From UBA8444 sp964003875 (GTDB lineage Bacteria > Bacteroidota > Bacteroidia > Flavobacteriales > UBA7312): 24,250 bases of DNA. Both the position numbers and the translations under genes were made by a program. Shown piece by piece: positions 1 to 7,803 of the stretch; position 1 is the stretch's first letter, and every line of letters starts with the position of its first letter. The notes under the pieces are model-generated. The model had not been told where the DNA came from, did no database searches, and saw only the letters and a program-made list of their open reading frames with translations. The stretch lies in contig CAXFLH010000011.1 of the NCBI GenBank assembly GCA_964003875.1, forward strand, positions 1 to 24,250, read 5' to 3'.

Positions 1-522
1 TCCTTATTGCAAAAAAAAGAAGGGGTAATAGGTATTTTAGGAACAGGATCTAATGTGGCTAAGTATAATGGCGATAGCGTTGTGCCTTTTTCTACTAGTA
101 TGGGGTATATTCTTGGAGATGAAGGAAGTGGTAATGCTTTAGGAAAACGTTTATTAAAAGAATATTTAGGCGATAAATTGGATAAGGATTTAATTCTTAA
201 AATAGGATTGGATAAATCAATAATTTTAAATGAGTTATACTCTCATTCTTTTCCTAACCGTTACTTAGCATCTTTTGCTAAACTTATGTTTAGAAATAGA
301 ACACACCCACAAGTAGCTCGGCTAATCAAACAAAGCTTTGACGAATGGGTTGAAGTGTGCTTATTGCCTCATAATATCACATCTTTGTCGTTATGCGGAT
401 CTATTGCTTTTTATTTTAATGCTGAGTTGAAAAGAAGTTGTGAGCAATATAATATTACGGTTACTTCTATTCTAGAAAAACCCATAGCCGCTTTGGCATT
501 ATTTCATAAGGCTTATCAATGA
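1..522 (+). CDS. N-acetylglucosamine kinase-like protein, BadF/BadG/BcrA/BcrD ATPase family (5' truncated)
   Basis: The reading frame is already open at base 1, so the start lies upstream of the window and only about 173 C-terminal residues are present. The visible part has the ASKHA-fold nucleotide-binding segment GILGTGSN followed by GYILGDEGSGNALGK, the signature of eukaryote-like GlcNAc kinases and of the BadF/BadG ATPase family. A second glycine-bearing segment, LCGSIAFYF, lies near the C-terminus. These enzymes phosphorylate amino sugars or related substrates in the cytoplasm; the substrate cannot be read from this fragment. The TGA stop at 520-522 overlaps an ATG at 519, but the downstream gene more likely starts at 546. 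The family call is firm; the sugar specificity is inference. Confidence 0.85.
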   Translation, partial: SLLQKKEGVIGILGTGSNVAKYNGDSVVPFSTSMGYILGDEGSGNALGKRLLKEYLGDKLDKDLILKIGLDKSIILNELYSHSFPNRYLASFAKLMFRNRTHPQVARLIKQSFDEWVEVCLLPHNITSLSLCGSIAFYFNAELKRSCEQYNITVTSILEKPIAALALFHKAYQ

Positions 523-531
523 TAAAAATAC

Positions 532-539
532 TATCTTTG
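532..539 (+). promoter_or_regulatory. -7 promoter box TATCTTTG of the secreted repeat protein
   Basis: This is an exact match to the Bacteroidota -7 consensus TAnnTTTG. It lies just after the stop of the kinase-like gene and 6 nt before the ATG at 546. Transcription would begin at or next to that ATG, giving a leaderless or nearly leaderless mRNA. I see no TTG -33 element at the usual distance. Confidence 0.6.
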
Positions 540-545
540 TATAAT

Positions 546-2093
546 ATGAAAAAGCTCTTTTTATTAATAGCACTACTTCAACTTGGGCTTTTGTATGCTC
601 AAAATTCAATTGTGCTTACTTTTAACCAAGACAACTTAGTACAAAGTACAAATACTTTCAAATGCGAAGGTTCATTTACTTATTTTACAATTAATACCAA
701 TCCTTTAGATACATCTTACTACGTCACACTAATTAAAGATGGTGTAATTTTAGAACAAGGAAATTATTCATCCATCAATAATCAATCACCCGGTTTTTTA
801 GCATTAGATTCATTAATTTATGCAGGTTTTTATGAGCTGACAGTTGTTTCTTTAAGTAATAATATTACTTTTTCAGATACCTTTTCTTTCCATGATCCAA
901 CACCTTTGTTTTTTGATTACACCACTGACAACCCACAATCTTGTGTACCCTTTGGAAACATCTATATAAATAACATCAGTGGAGGGACTGCACCCTATAG
1001 CTTAGGTAAAATAAATGCTCTTGGAGAATTTGAGCCTACTTATTTTCAAAATTCTAACGACACAAGCTATACGTTACAAGATTTAAATGCGGGTTATTAT
1101 TCTGTTTCTTTACAGGATTCGTACGGATGTGTATTTACATTAGGTAGTGATAATCCAATAGAAATAGTACAAGGCACTGATCCTTTAAATATCATTTCGA
1201 ATTCACAAGAAGATTCTTTTCGTGTATGTGTTCAAGGTGGCGTTTTGCCAATAAGTTTTGTTCTTAATGAGGATACCGTTGTTACTAACGACTCTTGTAT
1301 ATCTTATGCACTTTGTGCAGGAGATTATGAGCTCATTGTCTTTGATGCTACAGCAGATACCATGTGTTTAGATACTTTAGAGTTTACTATAGAAGAAATA
1401 GATGGCTTTATAGAACAGGAAACCTCTAAAATGAAAGTGGAGTCAGGTGGTGTACGACCATTCAGTTATTCTTGGACTATGAATGGTGATATTCAAGACA
1501 ATCAAACGGATTCCATTTATGAGGGAGGCTTATGTCCTGGTTCGTATACTTGTACTATTATTGATCAGGCTTATTGTTCATCTACATTTGATTTGACTAT
1601 CAATGAAATAGAATCTAATCTAATAGAAGAAATCGACTGTTTTGATCAAGATTTTTCTTCCCTAGAAACATCCGTAAGTGGAGGGACTCCTCCCTACGAA
1701 TATTTATGGAATACTAATGAAATAACATCTAGCATTAGCAGTCTTAGCCCCCAAACTTATCAGCTTACTATTACGGATAATAACGGCTGTAAATTGATTG
1801 AAGAAATAGAAGTTCCTGTTGTTTTAGACAGTTGTTTGTTGAATGCTTTTAGTCCAAATGGAGATAATATCAATGATACTTGGGTAGTTAATCCTTCATT
1901 CTTATACGAAAATACAGAAGTAATCATTTACAATAGGTGGGGTGCAAAGGTTTATCAATCTTTAGGCTATAAACAGTCTTGGGACGGAAAAAATTCCTCA
2001 GGTCATTTAGTCAAAGAGGGCGTTTATTTTTATTCGATAATTCTTAAAAATGGACACGATAACATCAAAGGCTCAGTATCTGTTTTTTATTGA
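546..2093 (+). CDS. Secreted SprB-like repeat protein with gliding-motility C-terminal domain (T9SS type B cargo)
   Basis: A 515-residue secreted protein. From the ATG at 546 it opens with a clean signal peptide (MKKLFLLIALLQLGLLYA, cleavage before Q19). An in-frame ATG at 519 adds nine residues and overlaps the previous stop by 4 nt. I prefer 546 because the signal peptide then starts properly and an exact -7 box lies between the two candidates. The body carries at least four glycine-rich motifs of the SprB/PKD-like type (SGGTAPYS, QGGVLPIS, SGGVRPFSYSW, SGGTPPYEYLW), each heading an Ig-like module. The last 85 residues are the conserved gliding-motility-associated C-terminal domain (FSPNGDNINDTW, IYNRWGAKVY, WDGKNSSG, GVYFYSI). 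In this family that domain directs export through the type IX secretion system and surface display, so an adhesive or motility role is likely. The 3' end overlaps miaA tail to tail by 7 bp. Confidence 0.88.
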   Translation: MKKLFLLIALLQLGLLYAQNSIVLTFNQDNLVQSTNTFKCEGSFTYFTINTNPLDTSYYVTLIKDGVILEQGNYSSINNQSPGFLALDSLIYAGFYELTVVSLSNNITFSDTFSFHDPTPLFFDYTTDNPQSCVPFGNIYINNISGGTAPYSLGKINALGEFEPTYFQNSNDTSYTLQDLNAGYYSVSLQDSYGCVFTLGSDNPIEIVQGTDPLNIISNSQEDSFRVCVQGGVLPISFVLNEDTVVTNDSCISYALCAGDYELIVFDATADTMCLDTLEFTIEEIDGFIEQETSKMKVESGGVRPFSYSWTMNGDIQDNQTDSIYEGGLCPGSYTCTIIDQAYCSSTFDLTINEIESNLIEEIDCFDQDFSSLETSVSGGTPPYEYLWNTNEITSSISSLSPQTYQLTITDNNGCKLIEEIEVPVVLDSCLLNAFSPNGDNINDTWVVNPSFLYENTEVIIYNRWGAKVYQSLGYKQSWDGKNSSGHLVKEGVYFYSIILKNGHDNIKGSVSVFY

Positions 2094-2950
2094 TTTTCTA
2101 CCCAGTTGATAGGGTAGCGTTTAAGCCAAGTCATTTGTCTTTTAGCATACCTTCTAGAGTTTTGTTTGATAAGTTCTATGGCTCTTTCTAGAGAGATATC
2201 ATTGTTTAGGTATTGAAATAGTTCGGAATAGCCTACGGTTTTTAGGGCATTCAAATCTTGAAATTTTATCAAACTTTCCACTTCTTGTAACAAGCCTTTT
2301 TTCATCATTATATCTACTCTATCATTTATTCTTTGGTAGAGTTTTTCTCTATCCATTTTTATAGAAATGTATTCAACTTCAAATGGTCGTGTCTTATTTT
2401 GCTTGTTCTTAAAACTGCTGAATGTTTGACCGCTTTGTTTACATACTTCTAGACACCTAAGTAGTCTTTGATGGTTATTCACATCTGAACTAGCATAAAA
2501 AATAGGATCGATCTTCTTCACTTCGTCTTGTAGCCATTGAAGACCATAATCCTCAAACTTTTGTCTTAGCTCTTTTCTAAGAGTTTCGTCAATATCTGGA
2601 AAAGTATCCAAGCCTTTGCAAACGGCATCAATATACAATCCAGAACCGCCTACCATTATCAAAGTGTTATGATGTTTAAAAAGCTGTTCAATTTTAGAAA
2701 TAGCTTCTTTTTCGAACAACCCTACATTGTAGTTGTCGTGGATACTTTTGTGTTGAATGAAATGGTGATTTGCGGCATCTAATTCTTCTTGTTCAGGTAC
2801 TGCAGTACCTATCTTCATTTCTTTGAAGAATTGCCTTGAGTCAGCCGATATGATTTCGGTTTTGTGCTGTAAAGCTAATTGAATGGCTAGACTAGTCTTG
2901 CCAACAGCCGTAGGACCATAAATTACTAAGAGTTTCTTAGTAGTCTTCAT
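2087..2950 (-). CDS. miaA: tRNA dimethylallyltransferase
   Basis: A 287-residue cytoplasmic enzyme that transfers a dimethylallyl group to N6 of A37 in tRNAs reading UNN codons (i6A37). It has the P-loop GPTAVGKT (residues 12-19), the DSRQ motif (37-40) that holds the catalytic aspartate, GGSGLYIDA, and the C-terminal segment SRRYAKRQMTWLKR, all hallmarks of MiaA/IPP transferases. Length is close to the bacterial family norm. It is the last gene of the dapD-initiated operon; its start overlaps the end of the acidic pRiA4b-like gene by 14 bp, which suggests translational coupling. No terminator is seen; its stop lies inside the convergent secreted-protein gene. Confidence 0.96.
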   Translation of the reverse strand: MKTTKKLLVIYGPTAVGKTSLAIQLALQHKTEIISADSRQFFKEMKIGTAVPEQEELDAANHHFIQHKSIHDNYNVGLFEKEAISKIEQLFKHHNTLIMVGGSGLYIDAVCKGLDTFPDIDETLRKELRQKFEDYGLQWLQDEVKKIDPIFYASSDVNNHQRLLRCLEVCKQSGQTFSSFKNKQNKTRPFEVEYISIKMDREKLYQRINDRVDIMMKKGLLQEVESLIKFQDLNALKTVGYSELFQYLNNDISLERAIELIKQNSRRYAKRQMTWLKRYPINWVENQ

Positions 2951-3431
2951 AGTTTTCGAATTCGTTAAATTCGTCTAGCGTATCGCCGTAAACATCTTCG
3001 TCTTCAGAATAACTTTCCTCATCAGAAATGAACTGAACTGTTGGAGCTTCATCAGGCATCTTGCCAAATGATAGTACGACTTCAGCTTCTTCAACTTCTT
3101 TGATTTCGTCAATTTCTTCTACTTCAATCATGAATCGCCATAGCGTTAAGAAGTCATTCACATAGAGCAGTTTTTCTGTGTTTTGAAATATATCGTTCAC
3201 ACTAATGTTTTGCATTTCTCTAGAGCTAGGCTCCATAGCAATGAGTGGTATTTCCTCGCCTTGTTCCCATTCTTCATTAGTTAAATAAAAGGCTGCCATC
3301 TCTTCAGGATTTAGTTCAAAAGTAGATACTATTGCCTTGTGTAAATCTTCTAGCGTATTTTCTGTGTTGATGAGAATCTCTCTAAATACATCGTCGTTGT
3401 GATCAAGAACAACATTTAATTTTACAGTCAT
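2937..3431 (-). CDS. Acidic protein, plasmid pRiA4b ORF-3-like family, function unknown
   Basis: A 164-residue protein. The N-terminal part (MTVKLNVVLDHNDDVFREILINTENTLEDLHKAI) resembles the pRiA4b ORF-3-like fold, a domain of unknown biochemical function found singly in many Bacteroidota. The C-terminal third is extremely acidic, with runs such as EEIDEIKEVEEAE and DEESYSEDEDVYGD, and ends in an aspartate/glutamate/asparagine-rich tail that looks disordered. There is no signal peptide or membrane segment. It sits between cca (3-nt gap) and miaA (14-bp overlap), so it is co-expressed with tRNA maturation genes. Its acidity would fit a partner of a basic or nucleic-acid-binding protein, but that is speculation. 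Family membership is from memory of the domain, not from a search. Confidence 0.7.
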   Translation of the reverse strand: MTVKLNVVLDHNDDVFREILINTENTLEDLHKAIVSTFELNPEEMAAFYLTNEEWEQGEEIPLIAMEPSSREMQNISVNDIFQNTEKLLYVNDFLTLWRFMIEVEEIDEIKEVEEAEVVLSFGKMPDEAPTVQFISDEESYSEDEDVYGDTLDEFNEFENYEDY

Positions 3432-3434
3432 TAT

Positions 3435-4853
3435 TTATTTTTTTGGTTTTAGCCCAATTTCTGCGGCTTTTTTAATTAAGAATTGATAGGCTTCCTTTTT
3501 TTCATTTGCAATGATGCCATCCAATATAGCTTCTTTAATTGCATTTTTTAATATACCAATTTCTTTACTTGGTTTAATATCAAAAATATCGATTATTTCT
3601 TCACCACTAATAGGGGGTTGCATATTTCTTATGTGGTCACGTTCTTCAACGTCTTTAATTTTTTGTCTGACAAGTTGAAAATTATTAAGGAAACGCTTTA
3701 CTTTTTCAGGGTTTTTGGAAGTGATATCGGCATCACATAAGGTCATTAAGTCATCTATGTCTTCTCCAGCATCGAATATTAAACGTCTTACTGCTGAGTC
3801 TGTAACTATTTCTTGTGCCAATACGATGGGTCTTAGATGAAGTCTTACTAACTTTTTAACGTATTTCATCTTTTCATTCAAAGGCAATTTTAATTGTTTG
3901 AAAATTTTTGGCACCATCTTTGAGCCTAAAAATTCGTGTCCATGAAAAGTCCAGCCTTGTTTTTCTTCAAATTTTTTAGTGTCTGGCTTAGCGATGTCGT
4001 GTAAAATAGCAGCCCATCTAAGCCACAGATTATCGGTATTTTCACAGATGTTATCTAGTACCTGAAGGGTGTGATAAAAATTGTCTTTATGCCCTTTGTT
4101 GTCAATGATGTCTACTCCTTGTAATTCAACCATCTTAGGAAAGAATTGATGCAGTAGTTCGGTGTTGAATAATAATTTAAAGCCTATTGATGGTTTTGAT
4201 GACAGAATTATTTTGTTTAGTTCTTCAGTAATGCGTTCTTGAGAAATAATTTCTAGTCTTGATGCATTGTCTTTTATGGCTTTTAGAGAAGATTCTTCAA
4301 TATTAAAATTCAATTGAGTAGCAAAGCGAATAGCTCTCATCATTCTTAAAGGGTCATCAGAGTAGGTTATGTTTGGTTCTAAGGGTGTTCTGATGATTTT
4401 ATTCTCTAAGTCTTTTAGTCCATCAAAAGGGTCAATAAGTTCTCCAAAATGTTCTTTATTTAGTCTAATTGCTAAAGCGTTAATGGTGAAGTCTCGTCTA
4501 TTTTGGTCATCTTCTAATGTGCCATCTTCTACAATAGGTTTTCTCGAATCAGAACGATAGGACTCTTTTCTAGCCCCTACAAATTCAAGTTCTAAATCTT
4601 GATATCGGAGCATAGCTGTACCAAAGTTTTTAAATACTTGTACTTTGGTGTCATTTCCGACTAATTCACTAACCTTATTGGCCAATTCAATCCCACTACC
4701 TACACATACAAAATCGATATCAGTAGGTTGAGTACGTTCAAGAATTACATCTCTCACAAAACCACCTATGACATAGCTTTCATAAGCTAGTTCATCAGCT
4801 GCTTGAGAAACTATAGAAAAGATAGGGTGTTGTATGTGTTGTTTAAGGTTCAC
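3435..4853 (-). CDS. cca: CCA tRNA nucleotidyltransferase with HD domain
   Basis: A 472-residue class II nucleotidyltransferase that builds or repairs the 3'-CCA end of tRNAs. The head domain shows GGFVRD (30-35), the metal-binding pair DID (45-47) and RRDFTINALA (about 119-128). YSDDPLRMMRAIRFATQL begins the neck domain that recognises nucleotides through protein side chains. A C-terminal HD phosphohydrolase domain contains the HD pair at 285-286 (ILHDIAKP) and FHGHEFLGSKM. This HD-bearing form is usual in Bacteroidota. A poly(A) polymerase of the same superfamily is the alternative, but the overall pattern fits a CCA-adding enzyme. The start directly abuts the stop of tsaC (no gap), so the two are translationally linked. 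Confidence 0.93.
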   Translation of the reverse strand: MNLKQHIQHPIFSIVSQAADELAYESYVIGGFVRDVILERTQPTDIDFVCVGSGIELANKVSELVGNDTKVQVFKNFGTAMLRYQDLELEFVGARKESYRSDSRKPIVEDGTLEDDQNRRDFTINALAIRLNKEHFGELIDPFDGLKDLENKIIRTPLEPNITYSDDPLRMMRAIRFATQLNFNIEESSLKAIKDNASRLEIISQERITEELNKIILSSKPSIGFKLLFNTELLHQFFPKMVELQGVDIIDNKGHKDNFYHTLQVLDNICENTDNLWLRWAAILHDIAKPDTKKFEEKQGWTFHGHEFLGSKMVPKIFKQLKLPLNEKMKYVKKLVRLHLRPIVLAQEIVTDSAVRRLIFDAGEDIDDLMTLCDADITSKNPEKVKRFLNNFQLVRQKIKDVEERDHIRNMQPPISGEEIIDIFDIKPSKEIGILKNAIKEAILDGIIANEKKEAYQFLIKKAAEIGLKPKK

Positions 4854-5417
4854 TTATCTTATGATTTTAATCTCTCCGTTGTTTTTTATTTTGATGATAT
4901 TAGAAGATTTTTGACTGGTTGCTTCATTTTGTCGGTAATTTACTACGAAATCTACGCCCTTCAAAATGGTATCGCTAATTGACCTAAAATCTTTGGGCGT
5001 TTCTTCACCGCTAACATTAGCCGAAGTAGAGATAATAGGCTTACCCAATCTTTGAATTAATTGTTGGCAAAAAGTATCTTTAGCTAAACGTATTCCGCAC
5101 GAGCCGTCTTCTGCAATGGCGTTGGGGGCAATGCCTTTAACCTCATCATAAATTAGAGTTAGTGGTCTGTTTGCTGACTCTATTAAATCCAAAGCAATTT
5201 CAGGCATATTTAGGACTGTTCTATCTAGCATCACTTCCGAACCAACTAGTGTAATTAAGGCTTTTGAGGAAGTACGCCCTTTCAAATCATATATTTTTTG
5301 AATGGCTTGAGGATTGCTAGCATCGCAACCTATTCCCCAAACGGTGTCTGTTGGGTATAAAATAATACCTCCTTCTCTCAAAGTGTTAAGGCAGTTTTGA
5401 ATATCTTCTTTCATCAA
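4854..5417 (-). CDS. tsaC: L-threonylcarbamoyladenylate synthase (TsaC/Sua5/YrdC family)
   Basis: A 187-residue YrdC-domain protein. It makes threonylcarbamoyl-AMP from threonine, bicarbonate and ATP, the first step of t6A37 modification of ANN-decoding tRNAs. Visible motifs are LYPTDTVWGIGCDA near the N-terminus, DLKGRTSSKALITLV, GSCGIRLAKD and ISTSANVSGEETP, covering the nucleotide-binding cleft. The length equals the YrdC domain alone without the Sua5 extension, hence TsaC rather than full Sua5. Its start overlaps the glycosyltransferase stop by 4 nt (ATGA) and its stop abuts cca. Two MK start options exist (MMKED); the first is used because it makes the 4-nt overlap. Confidence 0.93.
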   Translation of the reverse strand: MMKEDIQNCLNTLREGGIILYPTDTVWGIGCDASNPQAIQKIYDLKGRTSSKALITLVGSEVMLDRTVLNMPEIALDLIESANRPLTLIYDEVKGIAPNAIAEDGSCGIRLAKDTFCQQLIQRLGKPIISTSANVSGEETPKDFRSISDTILKGVDFVVNYRQNEATSQKSSNIIKIKNNGEIKIIR

Positions 5418-6535
5418 ATGTTTTGATATAAATTCATAAGTCGCTCGGCAATTTTATCATCGGTAAAGTTTTGAGCGTGTTTTTTCCCTTCTTCTATCAT
5501 TTTCTCTCTTCTAGAAATGTTAGTGCTTATATCTACTATTTCACTTTTCATTTGCTCAATATCGTTGGGGTTAATGTAAGAGCTGTATTTTCCGCCCGGC
5601 TCAGCAAAACAACCACCTTGTGAGGTAATGACGGGAACACCACAAAAAAGAGATTCTAAAATAGGTATGCCAAAACCTTCAAAAAATGAGGGGTAAATCA
5701 TTATATCGGCCTGCTGATATATAGCCGCCATTTCTTTTAATAATAAATCGCTTAATATCTTAATCCTATTGTTCATTTTATTTTCATTAATGAAATCTAG
5801 GCATTTGTTTTTGTAGGCTTTACCATTGCCAATAACTACAAGTTGGTAGTCTGGTAGTTCTTTTAGGCACCTAAGAAGATTGTACAAGTTTTTACGTTCT
5901 TCAATAGTGCCTACGTACAAAAGGTATTTTTTTGGTAGTTGATGTTTTGTGCTAACATTAGCTTTAAAATCTGCACTTTGTTCTTCTTGAAAGACTTTAT
6001 TGCATCCTTGGTAAATAACCTCAATCTTATCTTCTTCAATATTAAAAAAACGAATTATATCTTCTTTAGTTTGCTGACTTACGGCAATGATTTTATCAGC
6101 AATTTGACAGGCGTATTGACTTTTTTTGACATAGGAAATACGGTCGGCTTTTTTAAAGTACTGAGGGTAACGAATAGCTATTAAGTCGTGAATGCTGACT
6201 ACTGTTTTAATGTTGGTATTCTGTATGCCATACGGCAATTCGTGACTAAGTCCGTGAAAGTGGCTAATGCCATCTTTGACTAAATTGTTTTTTAATTTTA
6301 TGGTACGCCATAATGAGCTAAATGTTCTATCAAACCAAGCTTTTGGCGAATGAGTGTAATAGTGTTTTTTATTTTCTAGAAATGATAAACGCTCGTTCTT
6401 TATTTCTTTTGGAGTGTAAAGGTGGTATTCGTTGTCGCTAAAATATTGTCCGAGAATACGAATAGTATCTCTAGAGTAATTACCTAATCCAGTGTTGTTG
6501 AAAAAGGCTCTTTTAGCGTCAAAACCTAGTTTCAT
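5414..6535 (-). CDS. Glycosyltransferase, GT4-type (GT-B fold)
   Basis: A 373-residue cytosolic or peripheral GT-B glycosyltransferase of the group 1/GT4 type. The C-terminal Rossmann half has YVGTIEERKNL, LVVIGNGKAY and the nucleotide-sugar-binding E-x7-E motif in FEGFGIPILESLFCGVPVI. The N-terminal half has HDLIAIRYPQYF. No membrane segment is seen. Donor and acceptor cannot be read from the sequence; members act in capsule, O-antigen or exopolysaccharide assembly. It is the second gene of the dapD operon: the stop of dapD overlaps its ATG by one base and it overlaps tsaC by 4 nt. The context is housekeeping rather than a polysaccharide locus, so it may act on a core envelope glycan. Confidence 0.88.
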   Translation of the reverse strand: MKLGFDAKRAFFNNTGLGNYSRDTIRILGQYFSDNEYHLYTPKEIKNERLSFLENKKHYYTHSPKAWFDRTFSSLWRTIKLKNNLVKDGISHFHGLSHELPYGIQNTNIKTVVSIHDLIAIRYPQYFKKADRISYVKKSQYACQIADKIIAVSQQTKEDIIRFFNIEEDKIEVIYQGCNKVFQEEQSADFKANVSTKHQLPKKYLLYVGTIEERKNLYNLLRCLKELPDYQLVVIGNGKAYKNKCLDFINENKMNNRIKILSDLLLKEMAAIYQQADIMIYPSFFEGFGIPILESLFCGVPVITSQGGCFAEPGGKYSSYINPNDIEQMKSEIVDISTNISRREKMIEEGKKHAQNFTDDKIAERLMNLYQNI

Positions 6536-7353
6536 TATACGGCTACCTTGTATTCTCTCAAAGCATCATTAAGAGAGGTTTTTTTGTCGGTACTTTCTTT
6601 GCGTTTGCCAATGATTAAGGCACAAGGGACACCGTATTCACCTGCCTGAAATGTTTTGGGATATGTTCCAGGAATAACAACAGATCTTTCTGGTACTATG
6701 CCTTTATATTCTATGGGTTGCTCTCCAGTAACATCAATGATTTTTGTAGAGGCGGTCAAAACAACATTTGCTCCTAAAACGGCTTCTTTTTCTACTTTAA
6801 CACCTTCAACAACTATGCATCGTGAGCCAATGAATGCGCTATCTTCTATTATAACTGGTGAGGCTTGTAAGGGTTCTAAAACTCCACCAATACCAACACC
6901 ACCACTAAGATGAACATTCTTACCTATCTGAGCACAAGAGCCTACGGTTGCCCAAGTGTCTACCATAGTGCCGCTATCTACATAGGCGCCGATATTTACG
7001 TAGGAAGGCATCATGATAACACCCTTAGCTAAAAAAGCACCATATCTAGCCACGGCATGAGGAACAACACGAACGCCTAAGTCAGCATAATTGCTTTTTA
7101 ATTTCATCTTGTCATGAAATTCCATAGGTCCAGCCTCTAAGGTTTCCATCTTTTGAATGGGGAAATATAATATTACTGCTTTCTTAATCCATTCATGGAC
7201 TATCCATTTTCCTTCAACAGGTTCTGAAACACGAAGACGTCCTTTGTCCAATTCTTCGATGACGTAACGAATACTTTCTTGAGTTTTGCTATCGTTTAAA
7301 AGTTCACGATTATCCCAAGCCTGTTCGATTATTATTTTTTGTTGTTCAATCAT
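6535..7353 (-). CDS. dapD: 2,3,4,5-tetrahydropyridine-2,6-dicarboxylate N-succinyltransferase
   Basis: A 272-residue cytoplasmic enzyme of the succinylase branch of the diaminopimelate/lysine pathway. It succinylates tetrahydrodipicolinate using succinyl-CoA. An N-terminal helical domain is followed by a left-handed beta-helix with hexapeptide-like repeats (VGSCAQIGKNVHLSGGVGIGG, AFIGSRCIVVEGVKVEKEAVLGANVVLTAS), and the C-terminal segment carries IEYKGIVPERSVVIPGTYPK typical of DapD. Length matches the family. It is the first gene of a six-gene minus-strand operon. A -7 box 5 nt upstream of its ATG predicts a leaderless mRNA. dapB of the same pathway lies in a separate operon at 22031-22693. 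Confidence 0.97.
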   Translation of the reverse strand: MIEQQKIIIEQAWDNRELLNDSKTQESIRYVIEELDKGRLRVSEPVEGKWIVHEWIKKAVILYFPIQKMETLEAGPMEFHDKMKLKSNYADLGVRVVPHAVARYGAFLAKGVIMMPSYVNIGAYVDSGTMVDTWATVGSCAQIGKNVHLSGGVGIGGVLEPLQASPVIIEDSAFIGSRCIVVEGVKVEKEAVLGANVVLTASTKIIDVTGEQPIEYKGIVPERSVVIPGTYPKTFQAGEYGVPCALIIGKRKESTDKKTSLNDALREYKVAV

Positions 7354-7358
7354 AAGAG

Positions 7359-7366
7359 CAAAGATA
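7359..7366 (-). promoter_or_regulatory. -7 promoter box TATCTTTG of the dapD operon
   Basis: Read on the minus strand, this exact TAnnTTTG match is followed by CTCTT and the dapD ATG, a spacing of 5 nt. It predicts a leaderless transcript for dapD and the five genes behind it. It shares a 36-bp intergenic region with the ruvX promoter pointing the other way. No good -33 TTG is seen at 17-23 nt. Confidence 0.6.
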
Positions 7367-7377
7367 GTTAAAAGCTT

Positions 7378-7385
7378 TATTTTTG
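7378..7385 (+). promoter_or_regulatory. -7 promoter box TATTTTTG of ruvX
   Basis: This exact TAnnTTTG match lies 4 nt before the ruvX ATG at 7390, predicting a leaderless mRNA. It is divergent from the dapD box at 7359-7366, with 11 bp between the two boxes, so both promoters cannot easily be occupied at once. Confidence 0.6.
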
Positions 7386-7389
7386 CACT

Positions 7390-7803
7390 ATGTCAAGATT
7401 GTTAGCAATAGACTATGGTCAAAAAAGAGTTGGTATTGCGGTAACCGATGATGAACAAATCATTGCCTCTGCTTTGACCACTCTACATTCCAAGGAAGTG
7501 ATGTCTTTTTTAAAGGATTATTTATCCAAAGAAGATGTAGAATGCTTTGTGGTGGGTTTAGCTAAAAATTTAGATAATACGCCGTCCGAAAGTGCTCGAT
7601 TTATTGAGCCTTTTGTATTACGATTAAAGGAAGCCTTTCCAAAGGTTAGAATAGAAAGAGTTGACGAGCGTTTTACTTCTAAAATAGCTTTTCAAACGAT
7701 GATAGATGCTGGTCTAAAACAACAAAAAAGAAGGGATAAGGCTTTGGTTGATAAAATAAGTGCAACACTTATTCTTCAATCATTTTTGGACGCTAGAAAG
7801 TAA
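7390..7803 (+). CDS. ruvX: Pre-16S rRNA nuclease / putative Holliday junction resolvase, YqgF family
   Basis: A 137-residue RNase H-fold protein. It shows the family signature LAIDYGQKRVGIAV with the first catalytic aspartate (residue 8), IERVDERFTS in the middle, and the last acidic residue in DKISATLILQSFLD. In E. coli the family processes the 5' end of 16S rRNA; a Holliday junction resolvase role was proposed earlier. Length matches the family. It stands alone on the plus strand between two minus-strand genes. Its 3' end overlaps uvrA tail to tail by 24 bp, so the last seven codons are antisense to the end of uvrA. Confidence 0.94.
   Translation: MSRLLAIDYGQKRVGIAVTDDEQIIASALTTLHSKEVMSFLKDYLSKEDVECFVVGLAKNLDNTPSESARFIEPFVLRLKEAFPKVRIERVDERFTSKIAFQTMIDAGLKQQKRRDKALVDKISATLILQSFLDARK

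Noticed and set aside
974..1700. Near-identical DNA segments agtggagggact (about 976 and 1676) considered as a mobile-element repeat
   Set aside because: They are in frame and encode the SGGT motif of the protein's Ig-like repeats, so they are internal protein repeats.
2099..2118. Hairpin CTACCC/GGGTAG just after the secreted repeat protein stop, considered as a terminator
   Set aside because: It lies inside the miaA coding end and is not followed by a T-tract on the plus strand; the stem is only 6 bp.
3001..3160. Acidic repetitive coding (GAA/GAT-rich) considered as a tandem repeat
   Set aside because: The period is irregular; it is explained by the Asp/Glu-rich tail of the pRiA4b ORF-3-like protein.
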